Origin: Bacteroidaceae bacterium
GTDB lineage: Bacteria > Bacteroidota > Bacteroidia > Bacteroidales > Bacteroidaceae
NCBI GenBank assembly: GCA_017642425.1
Contig: JAGCPB010000039.1
Coordinates: 37,720-101,719 of the forward strand
Direction: 5' to 3'
DNA length: 64,000 nucleotides
Part shown: positions 33,682-42,631 of the stretch, in pieces
How positions within the stretch are numbered: position 1 is the first letter of the stretch
Layout of the letters: the number at the start of each line of letters is the position of its first letter
The notes under the pieces: generated by a model
The model's database searches: none
Told to the model about the DNA's origin: nothing
What the model saw: only the letters and a program-made list of their open reading frames with translations
Made by a program: the position numbers and the translations under genes

Positions 33682-35634
33682 TTATTTGTCATCAGGAAGA
33701 ATAAGGAACCATGCCTTGTTAAGGCTCTTGCCGTCACCAAGCAGCTTGGTATAGAGAGCCTCATCCTTGGTCTCATAATAATCCTTGGTGTCATCCAGAT
33801 TGGCGCTCTCACGTGTAGCTACGCGCTTGGCCAGGAAATCATTCTCGGCAAAGCCACCGTATGCAGGTGATCCCGGATCATCGGCACGGTGCATTGCTAT
33901 ACGCATAAGGTCACCAAAGCGGTATCCCTCAAAGCAGGTCTCCAATGCCATCTCATCTATAAGCCTCTCCTCTACCGCACGGACAGAATCCTCAAGTGTA
34001 GGAATTCTTCCGTTAACCGTATCAACAGGAATAGTATAGTTGGGATCATAGGCAGCATCACCGCAACCACGTGAGTGGATACCTATGGTGTTACCTGTAC
34101 TACTCCAACGTGCGCAATAGACGTTCAATGTAGAACCGGCCGAATTAACGGTTGTGGTATACCATTCTGTACGTGCCAGCTGGAACTTGGTGGTGGGGAA
34201 GTCATAGACAGCGCTTATATCAACACCGTTGACATTGGTTGCCCTGGTCTTCTCTCCCTGATTAATACTGTCAATGGACGCCTTGCAGAGGCCCTCCTTA
34301 AGTATCGTAAACGCGGTCTGAGGCAGTTCACAACGGTTCAGTGCCTCTGCAAGCCTCAAATATACTACGTCCTTACGATATAACCAAATTTTTTCTGAAT
34401 TAATTTTATTTAACGTTTGAATTTCAGTTCCCTGGTTTGAAGTATTGATTTCTTCATCTGAGAGAATCTCATAATCTGTCTCAAGGACGGCACCCAAACG
34501 GCGGTCGCCTCTAAGAAGCAACTCCTCCATTGCGCTCTTGTCATTGATATAGGCAGCCCACTCATAACGGTTTGATGCAGAACGCTTGGCATGATAGCAA
34601 TAGTTCTGGCGCACGCTTATGGCTGTTGCAGCACGTGAACGTGTAAGCTGGTACCAATAGTCATTATCCTCAGTTGAGTTGTAGATATTGACAAGGTCAC
34701 TTACCACACCGCTGTACTTGTCGGCCTCCATAGGTATATAGGTTATATGACCGTTATCGCCGAATATTGAAGCCGAATAATTATCAGATCCATCATAAAG
34801 GAAATCATTGGTGAGCCATGTCACGCTGTTGGTACCAGTGGTGGTGGTATGGGTATCATTAATCAGGAAATCATGATAATAAAGAGCTGCATGGGCATAA
34901 TCCTCGGCCCAGAGGCACAGGTCACCCATGATGAGGCGGATAGGTATGAACATATCCAATGACTCATGCTGCATGGTCTTGGAACCGTCACCCAGTTCCT
35001 CACCTCCCAGCTTTCCGTAATTGGGAGAGTACTTGTCCATATACTTGATGTAGTCATCCTTGAAGTCAAGCAGCAGTGTCTGTGCCAACTGTTTGATGTT
35101 CATCCTTACTCCGGCATTTGCATTGTCACCGGTAATGGGTTTGTCAAAATAGGGGACCTCACCGTAAATCTGTGCCAGCTGCAGGTATGCCCATGCGCGG
35201 TAGCAAAGAATTACAATGTATTCACCCTTAAGTATCTGCTTCTCGTTGCGGACGAATGCCGTATCGGCATTGGTAAGGAAGAAGTTACAGTTATTGATGA
35301 TTGAATAGTAATCTACCGGCTGATCATACTTGTTGGTTGACTTAAGCTTGGTGAAATCATAACCGTAAAGGTCACGCAGATCCTCCGATGCATGGTCTGA
35401 CACGGCAACAAGGTCACCACGAATCTCGCCCAGGATATTGGTACGGTCAGCAATGACCTGCATCTTCTGGACAATACCAAGTACTGAGTATACAGTATCC
35501 GTAGGATCATCCAAGGTGTTCTGGTAGTCAAACATATAGGTCTTGGAATCAACCTTGAGCATATCCTCGCAAGAGGTCACCCCCGCTGCAAGTACAGCGG
35601 AAAGAGCAATAGTAAATATATTTTTCAGTTTCAT
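33682..35634 (-). CDS. SusD/RagB family outer-membrane lipoprotein (pair B)
   Basis: A 650-residue lipoprotein; signal peptide ends GVTSC (Cys22), followed by EDML. The SusD fold is indicated by the N-terminal CEDMLKVDSKTYMF, the TPR-like helices (YCYRAWAYLQLAQIYGEVPYFDKPIT, near 145-170) and the C-terminal block PTLEDSVRAVEERLIDEMALETCFEGYRFGDLMRIAMHRA, the RagB/SusD hallmark 'E.. E...EG.R..DL.R'. It forms the lid of the TonB-dependent transporter encoded 11 bp upstream. At 650 residues it is longer than typical SusD (about 550). It is the last gene of the eight-gene unit. Confidence 0.93.
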   Translation of the reverse strand: MKLKNIFTIALSAVLAAGVTSCEDMLKVDSKTYMFDYQNTLDDPTDTVYSVLGIVQKMQVIADRTNILGEIRGDLVAVSDHASEDLRDLYGYDFTKLKSTNKYDQPVDYYSIINNCNFFLTNADTAFVRNEKQILKGEYIVILCYRAWAYLQLAQIYGEVPYFDKPITGDNANAGVRMNIKQLAQTLLLDFKDDYIKYMDKYSPNYGKLGGEELGDGSKTMQHESLDMFIPIRLIMGDLCLWAEDYAHAALYYHDFLINDTHTTTTGTNSVTWLTNDFLYDGSDNYSASIFGDNGHITYIPMEADKYSGVVSDLVNIYNSTEDNDYWYQLTRSRAATAISVRQNYCYHAKRSASNRYEWAAYINDKSAMEELLLRGDRRLGAVLETDYEILSDEEINTSNQGTEIQTLNKINSEKIWLYRKDVVYLRLAEALNRCELPQTAFTILKEGLCKASIDSINQGEKTRATNVNGVDISAVYDFPTTKFQLARTEWYTTTVNSAGSTLNVYCARWSSTGNTIGIHSRGCGDAAYDPNYTIPVDTVNGRIPTLEDSVRAVEERLIDEMALETCFEGYRFGDLMRIAMHRADDPGSPAYGGFAENDFLAKRVATRESANLDDTKDYYETKDEALYTKLLGDGKSLNKAWFLILPDDK

Positions 35635-35645
35635 AATACCTTATA

Positions 35646-38600
35646 TTAAAGGTTAATCTTCAATCCTAATGAGAAATTGGCTGACTGAGGAGCAAGACCG
35701 CGGTCTATGCCACGCAAAAGCACATTGGAACCTGACACGAACTCAGGATCTGAACCCAGATACCTGGTAAGGGTAAACAGGTTGTTGGCCGAACCCCATA
35801 CGGTAAGTCCCTGCAGATATGTGGTATGCAGAGGAATCTTATAGCTAAGGGTCACATTCTTGAGACGCATGTATGAACCATCCTCAATCCAACGGTCTGA
35901 GAAACGTGCATTCTGGTGAGGATCCTCAAAAACTACTCTCGGAATATCGGTTTCCTGACCCTCAACCATCCAGTGGTTGGTCATGGCCAGAGACTGGTTC
36001 ATGAAACGTGAACCGCTCTCCAGAAGCATACGCTCATAGTTATATATGTCACCGCCTACAGAATAGGTGAATGTGGCGCTAAGGGCAAAGTTCTTGATTC
36101 CAAGACGGGTTGTAAGGTGTCCGTAGAAATCAGGATTGGGATCGCCAATCTGTACCATATCCTCAGAGTTGATGATATGATCGCCGTTCTGGTCAACAAA
36201 CTTCATGTCACCTGCCTCAAAATAGGTCTTGACACCCTTATCGGAAAGCATATACAGACCGGCATCTGTAGCCTGCTTTGATGTGGTCAGCACACCGTCG
36301 GTCTCATATCCGTAGAATACGCCCACGGGCTTGCCCACCTCTGTCCTTACGGTAGCTCCGTAAACCTCAGTGTCATAACCCTCCATAGGCAGTTTGGTAA
36401 CCTCATTCTTGTAACGGCCTATTCCGGCGCCAACCTCCCACTTTACGAGTTCGGTGTTGAGGAGCTTAAGGTTAAAGGCTGCATCAAATCCCTTGTTTGA
36501 AAGTGAGCCGCCGTTGCTCCATGTCTGGGGCAGACCGGTCACATATGAAAGTGAACCTATTGAAAGCAGGTTATCAGTTGTTGAAGTGAACAGGTTGGCT
36601 GATACTGACAGTCGGTTGCCAAGCAGGTTCATGTCAAGGCCGGCGGTAAACTTACGCGTGGTCTCCCAACGCAGTGAGCCGTTACCTATATTGTCCATCA
36701 CTACACCGGTCTTGCCCAGGAACTTGACAGGATAGAAGTAGGTCTTGGAAGCCGAAGCGTCATAACCGTCATTGCCTGTAACGTCAAAACCTGCATTGAG
36801 CTTGAGATAATCCACAAAGTCAAGTGTGAACCATGACTCGGATGATGCAACCCAGGCTGCAGCAACTGACGGGAAAATACCCCATGGCACACCAAACATG
36901 TTCAGGCCGCTCTCCACATCACTTCCGAATCTGGATGAAGCTGTCATACCCAGGCTGGCCTGCACATAGTATTTCTCCATATAGTTATAGGTTGCCTGAC
37001 CCCACCATGTGAGTGACTTGTCATCAGACTCAGTACCGTCAGTCTGCCTGTACTTGAGTGATGTATCCATGTTAGGCTTCTTGTCGTTACCGGAGTTGTA
37101 ACCCTCCATGGATGTCTGGAACATGTTGTTGTTTATGTAACGGAATCCGCCCTGTACATTCAGGTCACTTGCACCGAACCTGCGGGTATACTCCAGATAG
37201 GTGTTGCTCATGAAACCGTCCTGCTTGGCCGACATGGCTGCAGCCTTGTTGTCAACCATACCTATGCCCTCAATCCTGAATCGGGGAGAACCGTTAAGAG
37301 GAATGTAGTAGTTCTCGTCCGAATTGGCAAGAGTATATGTGAAGTGCTCGTACAGGTTCAGGCGGTTACGCTTGATTTCCCACTTGGGAGTTACGGCCAG
37401 GGTAATGAAACGGCTGCCGAAATAGTTCTTGTTAATACCGTCACCGTTCTCAAGGATGGCAAGCGGGTTGGCAAGAGAGACCTCGGTACCCAGAACCTCG
37501 TCCAGATAATCATCCTCGGATGCCAGGTAATTGGTGATTCCGCCTCCGTACATGTGAGCGTACGGTGAAAGGAACGGAGACTTGACAAGTGCCAGGAAAC
37601 CGGGGGCGTTTATCATAGTGTTGTCTATATCATCAGGAGCTCCGTCATCACGGAGGTCACGGGTAACATCGCTGTATGATGCATCAAAACGCATTGACAG
37701 GCGGTCACCTAAGATGATGTCTGAGTTAAGACGCAGGTTGAAACGGGAGAACTCACTCTCAGTCAGGGTTCCGTCACCGAACAGGTAACCTACAGAAAGA
37801 CTGTAGTTGGCAACATCATCACCACCCTGCACACTCACGTTGTAGTTCTGCACAAAAGCATCCTGATATGAAACCTTACTCCAGTCAGTATTGTTCTCAT
37901 GATACCAGTAGTAGTAGGGATACTTGTTGTCAGACTGCAGGAACTTGAATGACGTAAGGGTGGTACCGGTAGTTCCAAGCAACTCTGATGCATATGCACG
38001 GTACTGTGACTCATCCATTACATACGGAAGCTTGGGCATGGTCTGGTAGTTACCTGAAATGTTCACGTCAATCTTGGTGGCCATGGTCTTGATGCGCTTG
38101 GTGTTGATGATGATGACACCGTTGGCACCCTTGGAACCGTATACGCCGTAGCCGTTCTTGAGAATCTGGACTGACTCTATATCCTCGACCGGGATATTGG
38201 CCAGCAGGTTGTTGAAGAAACCGTCATGCATGGCCACATGCTCATAACCCATATCCAGGATAATACCATCCAGAACGACCAGAGGCTGGGTGTTGATGTT
38301 AAGTGAATTGATACCGTCTATCTGCATCATTGCACCTATACCCAACTGGCCCGAACGCATGATTGACAACACATTTCCCTGAAGGGACTGCTGTATCTGG
38401 CCGTCAACACTGATATCGGCGCTTACAGATGAAATTTCTGCCTGCTGGGCAGAAGTTGCCGATGTCTGGGTCTTGTAGATCTCAGAGAAATTGGCATCAT
38501 ACATCTTTACGCTAATACCATCTGTACGACCCTTAAGGGCACATACCACGGTGTTGCAACCGTCTAGCGAGAATGTCAGCGAAGTAACATATTCCGGAAT

Positions 38601-38828
38601 CCTGATTGTGAATGAACCGTCTTCCTTAGTCATGGCCGAATGGCGGGAGATGTTGTATGCCTGAACCTTGACACCGGCCATAGGGGTGTTAAGAGCGGCA
38701 TCGGTAACATAACCGGTCACCACAACAAGATCATCAGAACTGTTCTGAGCTGATAGCGGGGCAAAGGAAAGCAGCATTATGCCTGCCAACCCCAAAGGCA
38801 AAAACCTTTTCTTGTCAAATAACTTCAT
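35646..38828 (-). CDS. SusC/RagA family TonB-dependent transporter (pair B)
   Basis: A 1060-residue outer-membrane transporter with signal peptide ending PLSAQ. A carboxypeptidase-regulatory-like domain (VTGYVTDAALNTPMAGVKVQ...MTKEDGSFTIRIP) precedes the plug (QPLVVLDGIILD, VEDIESVQILKNGYGVYGSKGANGVIIINTK) and the 22-strand barrel, which ends NFSLGLKINL. The region joining the first domain to the plug is not standard: residues 115-150 (TQTSATSAQQAEISSVSADISVDGQIQQSLQG) replace the usual LDEVVVVGYG TonB box. It imports oligosaccharides with the SusD encoded downstream. Neighbour upstream is a FAS1 lipoprotein (21-bp gap). Confidence 0.93.
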   Translation of the reverse strand: MKLFDKKRFLPLGLAGIMLLSFAPLSAQNSSDDLVVVTGYVTDAALNTPMAGVKVQAYNISRHSAMTKEDGSFTIRIPEYVTSLTFSLDGCNTVVCALKGRTDGISVKMYDANFSEIYKTQTSATSAQQAEISSVSADISVDGQIQQSLQGNVLSIMRSGQLGIGAMMQIDGINSLNINTQPLVVLDGIILDMGYEHVAMHDGFFNNLLANIPVEDIESVQILKNGYGVYGSKGANGVIIINTKRIKTMATKIDVNISGNYQTMPKLPYVMDESQYRAYASELLGTTGTTLTSFKFLQSDNKYPYYYWYHENNTDWSKVSYQDAFVQNYNVSVQGGDDVANYSLSVGYLFGDGTLTESEFSRFNLRLNSDIILGDRLSMRFDASYSDVTRDLRDDGAPDDIDNTMINAPGFLALVKSPFLSPYAHMYGGGITNYLASEDDYLDEVLGTEVSLANPLAILENGDGINKNYFGSRFITLAVTPKWEIKRNRLNLYEHFTYTLANSDENYYIPLNGSPRFRIEGIGMVDNKAAAMSAKQDGFMSNTYLEYTRRFGASDLNVQGGFRYINNNMFQTSMEGYNSGNDKKPNMDTSLKYRQTDGTESDDKSLTWWGQATYNYMEKYYVQASLGMTASSRFGSDVESGLNMFGVPWGIFPSVAAAWVASSESWFTLDFVDYLKLNAGFDVTGNDGYDASASKTYFYPVKFLGKTGVVMDNIGNGSLRWETTRKFTAGLDMNLLGNRLSVSANLFTSTTDNLLSIGSLSYVTGLPQTWSNGGSLSNKGFDAAFNLKLLNTELVKWEVGAGIGRYKNEVTKLPMEGYDTEVYGATVRTEVGKPVGVFYGYETDGVLTTSKQATDAGLYMLSDKGVKTYFEAGDMKFVDQNGDHIINSEDMVQIGDPNPDFYGHLTTRLGIKNFALSATFTYSVGGDIYNYERMLLESGSRFMNQSLAMTNHWMVEGQETDIPRVVFEDPHQNARFSDRWIEDGSYMRLKNVTLSYKIPLHTTYLQGLTVWGSANNLFTLTRYLGSDPEFVSGSNVLLRGIDRGLAPQSANFSLGLKINL

Positions 38829-38849
38829 ATCTATATAATCTTATTTTAT

Positions 38850-40544
38850 TCAACGAACAGGATCCAGTATTATGCAGTCAAGCCAAATCTCCGAAGAGTA
38901 TTTCTCGCTGTTCTTCTCATTTACACCACTGGTAAGGGTGATTGAAAGCTTGGCTTGGTTCATGTCATAATTGCAATACGGGAGGTCTACTATACCCAGG
39001 TCAATGGTATCAAGTCTATCAAGTTTATTGATAGCATAGAACGGTATCTTGGTTACCCTATATTTACCGGGTCTGTACTCTACAGACTCGGTAACGCTTG
39101 AATCTATAAGGTCAGTAACCTTACCGTTAGGCATCTGGTATGATATCGTGGGATGAATGTAGTTAGGCATCTCGGATACTGTATTGGGAGCCATAACCAT
39201 CTTTACTGAATACTTTCCCTTAAGGTTGTCAGATATGTATATCTTACCCGTCCAGTTGCTGACACCGTCACCGGCAATTCTCATTACCTGGATAGGATTG
39301 TCCAAAGTGGTGGTATCCACCCTCTGTACAGTCTGAGACCTGAGGATAAGGCCTGAAAGGTTCTGATAGGTCTCAGCCTCAAGCTTGATCTGGCGCAGAT
39401 AGGTAAGGGTATCGGCAAACGGCCACTTGTCTATGAAATAGATTATACCGTTACTGCACTCAACAGAATCAACTGCACTGCCGAACAATCCGCTTGTCTT
39501 GTCATAGGGATGACTGAAGATATGGAAAGGCAGACCCTCTCGGCGGTTCTCAGCCTGAGAGTATCTGGTTGAGAATACTGAATCAGGCATATAGCGCTGT
39601 ACCTTGGGGTTGATGTTATAGAACATGTCAGCCATCATAGTGGTACGGGTGTAGTACTGCTGCAGGGAGTCATTGTTCAGGTTGTTCTCAGCATAGACAT
39701 ACCTTTCCTTTATCTCATCATATACGGTTGCCCACAATTCGGGGGTGGGGAGCACGATGGCAAAGGTACTGTCCTCTGTATGTATACGACCGTAACGGCT
39801 CATGAGCATATTGGACTCTATCATGACGGAGTCTATATAGACCATCTCACCCAAATCATTGAAGCCCTGGGCGACACTGCGTGAGGGATCCAGTTCCTCT
39901 ATGGTAAAGCTCTTGAACCAGTCACCGAAGATCTCCTTGTACGCAGGTGCTGTAGTAATATACTCATAAAGACTGGGCAGATAATCCAGATAGCCGTCTA
40001 TACAGTGCAGCACACCGTTGCTGCAGCGTATGTTCCTGTCTGTGGAGTGGTACGGCTGACCGGCAATGCCATCATTCTTGGATGTATATGCCTTTCCGTT
40101 AAGCATATATATCTTTTCATTGGAGCCTTCACCTACAGAGTGTTTGAAACGGGCTATATGGTTCTGAATGAACTGTTCGCCAACCTCCTTGTGCTGGAGC
40201 CTGGTCTTGTTCTTGGCCATATACTTTGTCCAAAGTGAATCCGGAACAGAACTGTTGGAAGGAGCCCAAACGGTAAGGAACTGGTCCTCATACAGAAGGT
40301 CCAGATAGGACATGTTGAGAGGTGTCCCGTTCTTATCAACCATGCGGGTGGTTGACAGAACCGTTATGAACTTGTCAAAACCGCTGATATCGCCAAGTGT
40401 CTCCGCAATCTTGGCTACAGGATACTTGCTTTCCGTCTCCTTGAAGCTGTAGTGACTGTCCCAGGCATCCTTACATGAGCCAAGCACAACCAGCGCAACT
40501 GCCAGCAGAACGGATTTGCTTGAAAATCTGAAATAATTGTTCAT
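38850..40544 (-). CDS. FAS1-domain lipoprotein (third of the operon)
   Basis: A 564-residue lipoprotein; signal peptide ends VVLGSC (Cys24) and is followed by KDAWDSHYSFKETE. The first FAS1 unit spans about 45-195: GDISGFDKFITVLSTT, DQFLTVWAPSNSSVPD, FIQNHIARF and NIRCSNGVLHCIDGYLDYLP, the last being the FAS1 H2-type box 'N.G..H.ID'. A second FAS1-like unit (FTIEELDPS..., TFAIVLPTPELWATVYDEI) and a C-terminal beta-sandwich (AETYQNLSGLILRSQTVQRV...) follow. The domain is associated with cell-surface adhesion and ligand binding. It sits between a longer FAS1 protein (52 bp upstream) and SusC B, and may act as the surface glycan-binding protein of that pair. Confidence 0.85.
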   Translation of the reverse strand: MNNYFRFSSKSVLLAVALVVLGSCKDAWDSHYSFKETESKYPVAKIAETLGDISGFDKFITVLSTTRMVDKNGTPLNMSYLDLLYEDQFLTVWAPSNSSVPDSLWTKYMAKNKTRLQHKEVGEQFIQNHIARFKHSVGEGSNEKIYMLNGKAYTSKNDGIAGQPYHSTDRNIRCSNGVLHCIDGYLDYLPSLYEYITTAPAYKEIFGDWFKSFTIEELDPSRSVAQGFNDLGEMVYIDSVMIESNMLMSRYGRIHTEDSTFAIVLPTPELWATVYDEIKERYVYAENNLNNDSLQQYYTRTTMMADMFYNINPKVQRYMPDSVFSTRYSQAENRREGLPFHIFSHPYDKTSGLFGSAVDSVECSNGIIYFIDKWPFADTLTYLRQIKLEAETYQNLSGLILRSQTVQRVDTTTLDNPIQVMRIAGDGVSNWTGKIYISDNLKGKYSVKMVMAPNTVSEMPNYIHPTISYQMPNGKVTDLIDSSVTESVEYRPGKYRVTKIPFYAINKLDRLDTIDLGIVDLPYCNYDMNQAKLSITLTSGVNEKNSEKYSSEIWLDCIILDPVR

Positions 40545-40596
40545 ATCATTAATTTAATTAATTATTCAACACTAGTCTCCATTATATATTGCATTA

Positions 40597-42624
40597 TCAA
40601 TGTTTGTCTTCCTTTAAGTCAAATATGCTTTTGGGGCACCATTCCATATAGTCAAAATTCATCTCCGCATTGGGGTTGTCAAGAACCAGTCGCATCCTCA
40701 GATAGTAGTCCTTGTTTGACTTGAAATAATCAGTGGTGATTATTCGGCGGGCTATAAGACCTCCGCTGTAATTGCGGAACGTCTCACCTCCGTTGTTCTT
40801 GTCACCCGTATAGTGAGAGTCAGGGCCTTTCATGTAACCGCGGTTATGCATGGACTTGTCATAAGCGTCAATGGCAATGGTATCGCCATTGAAATCCTGG
40901 TCTGATTTCCAACGTATGTTGGGGTTCTCAGATGCCGACAAACGCAGGTCAGTAGGTATTCCGCAGGGTGAAAGCCTGTTGGGGTCATCACCCACATAGT
41001 TCTGCACCACTCCGCAACCTGCCGAACCGCGGTATGAAAGACGCAGTTCCCAGGTACCGTCATGCGGCACAGGCGGAAGTTTGAGCATAATGTCATAGTT
41101 TCCCTGCAGGTCAAGTCCGTCACCCTGATAACTGATGTTGGCCACGAAAGCACTGCGCACCCACATGCAGTAATCCTGGTTGAACGAATGGAAATTTGTG
41201 GGCTGCAAGAAACCTACTCCCTCATAGTTGCTGTCAGTCTTTTTCTGACGTGCACCTGATGTCAGGAAATCGGGCGACAATGTGCAGCAGTCAACCCTGA
41301 GACGACGGTCAAGAATGTTGTTCCTGATAAAGTCTGAATACTCCAGGATATCGTCTATGTAGAACATGTATCCGTTGCAGCCTTCATTCATCAGTGAGTC
41401 CTCAACTTCCGATATCTTTATGCCACGGTAGTATGAACGTCCTATTTCTCCTTTTCCTTCTTCACCTACACCACGACGGTTTATGTACACACTGTTGTAG
41501 TTATCGTTGCCCAGAATACTGGACACGCGGATGATAGAATGAGGAAGATATGCCTCAAAGTAATCCTCGGCATCAATAATCGATGTCTCAACCTTGGCCT
41601 TAGCTATATCAGCACGACTGTTGAAGTTTATCACAGAAGGTATGCTGAACGGCAGTATGTGGTACTGGACAAAACGACGCAAAGGATTGCGGTTGTCATG
41701 CCATATAGTATCATACTTAGTGCCTATGGTGTCATACTCAATTCCGTATGACTCATGATATACCTTGTTGGCATACTCAATCAGATCCGGGAGCGAGTTG
41801 ATTCCATGGGCAGCATAAACCTCATCGGGTTCGGCAAACACAGTGAAACCGAAGTTGCGCTCCGCAAGATATCTGATAGTGTAATCCGATCCGCCTCCCT
41901 GACGGGTTATACCCGTGTAAACCGAGTCATAGCCTAATTGAGGATAAGTAGGATCATGCCACTTCTGGAGTGAGTCCTCAAGTCCCACCAGGTTAAGGGC
42001 GCTGAAAAACAGACTCACGCGGGGATTAGCCTTGACAATATCAAAGATATAGTCACCTGAAACCCTGATCACATTGTCCACCACATGGACAACGCCGTTC
42101 TGGACCGTATCATCACCTCTTATAACCACAGCCTCCCTGTTGATGGTGACACGCGGCTTGATGATTCCGTCAGAAAGAGTATCGGCTATATATCCCATTA
42201 CCAGAAAACGGTTAAGACGGTTAACCGACGGTAATCCGCCCTCACTCTGTTCTGTAAGATAAAGAACGGTGTTGATAAGATGAGTTCTGACAATAGTATC
42301 ACAATCCTCGAATGAAAGTGAATCTACATCACTTATATTTCTGGATTCAAGATACTTCTGGAAAGCTATATCAGTGGGAGCGAAACAGGTATATGTGCCA
42401 TAGGTCTCCAGTTCTCCGTAAACCCTTGCTTTCTTAAGAACCTTAAGGAATGAGGTGAAACGTTGTGCAGAATCCTGCTCAAGATAATCGACGACGGTCT
42501 GTCCCTTGAACGTGTAATACGTTCCGGGATGGAACTCGTCAAAGCAGGATACGGTCATGACAGCCACGACGACCGTCATGAACGCCCTACGAACAAATCT
42601 GTATGTCTCCTTGAGATAATGCAT
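40597..42624 (-). CDS. FAS1-domain lipoprotein, paralogue of the gene at 22 kb
   Basis: A 675-residue lipoprotein; signal peptide ends MTVSC with Cys27, then FDEFHPGTYYTFKGQTVVDYL. FAS1 motifs: YGTYTCFAPTDIAFQKYL (75-92), VRTHLINTVLYL and NGVVHVVDNVIRVS; a second unit starts NFGFTVFAEPDEVYAAHGI and includes VQYHILPFSIPS. The C-terminal 240 residues are beta-rich (LPPVPHDGTWELRLSYRG) and end FDYMEWCPKSIFDLKEDKH. The match to the 754-residue protein at 22075-24339 runs along the full length, so one arose by duplication of the other. It follows SusD A after 7 bp. Proposed role, by context, is binding of substrate at the surface. Confidence 0.88.
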   Translation of the reverse strand: MHYLKETYRFVRRAFMTVVVAVMTVSCFDEFHPGTYYTFKGQTVVDYLEQDSAQRFTSFLKVLKKARVYGELETYGTYTCFAPTDIAFQKYLESRNISDVDSLSFEDCDTIVRTHLINTVLYLTEQSEGGLPSVNRLNRFLVMGYIADTLSDGIIKPRVTINREAVVIRGDDTVQNGVVHVVDNVIRVSGDYIFDIVKANPRVSLFFSALNLVGLEDSLQKWHDPTYPQLGYDSVYTGITRQGGGSDYTIRYLAERNFGFTVFAEPDEVYAAHGINSLPDLIEYANKVYHESYGIEYDTIGTKYDTIWHDNRNPLRRFVQYHILPFSIPSVINFNSRADIAKAKVETSIIDAEDYFEAYLPHSIIRVSSILGNDNYNSVYINRRGVGEEGKGEIGRSYYRGIKISEVEDSLMNEGCNGYMFYIDDILEYSDFIRNNILDRRLRVDCCTLSPDFLTSGARQKKTDSNYEGVGFLQPTNFHSFNQDYCMWVRSAFVANISYQGDGLDLQGNYDIMLKLPPVPHDGTWELRLSYRGSAGCGVVQNYVGDDPNRLSPCGIPTDLRLSASENPNIRWKSDQDFNGDTIAIDAYDKSMHNRGYMKGPDSHYTGDKNNGGETFRNYSGGLIARRIITTDYFKSNKDYYLRMRLVLDNPNAEMNFDYMEWCPKSIFDLKEDKH

Positions 42625-42631
42625 GGATAAA

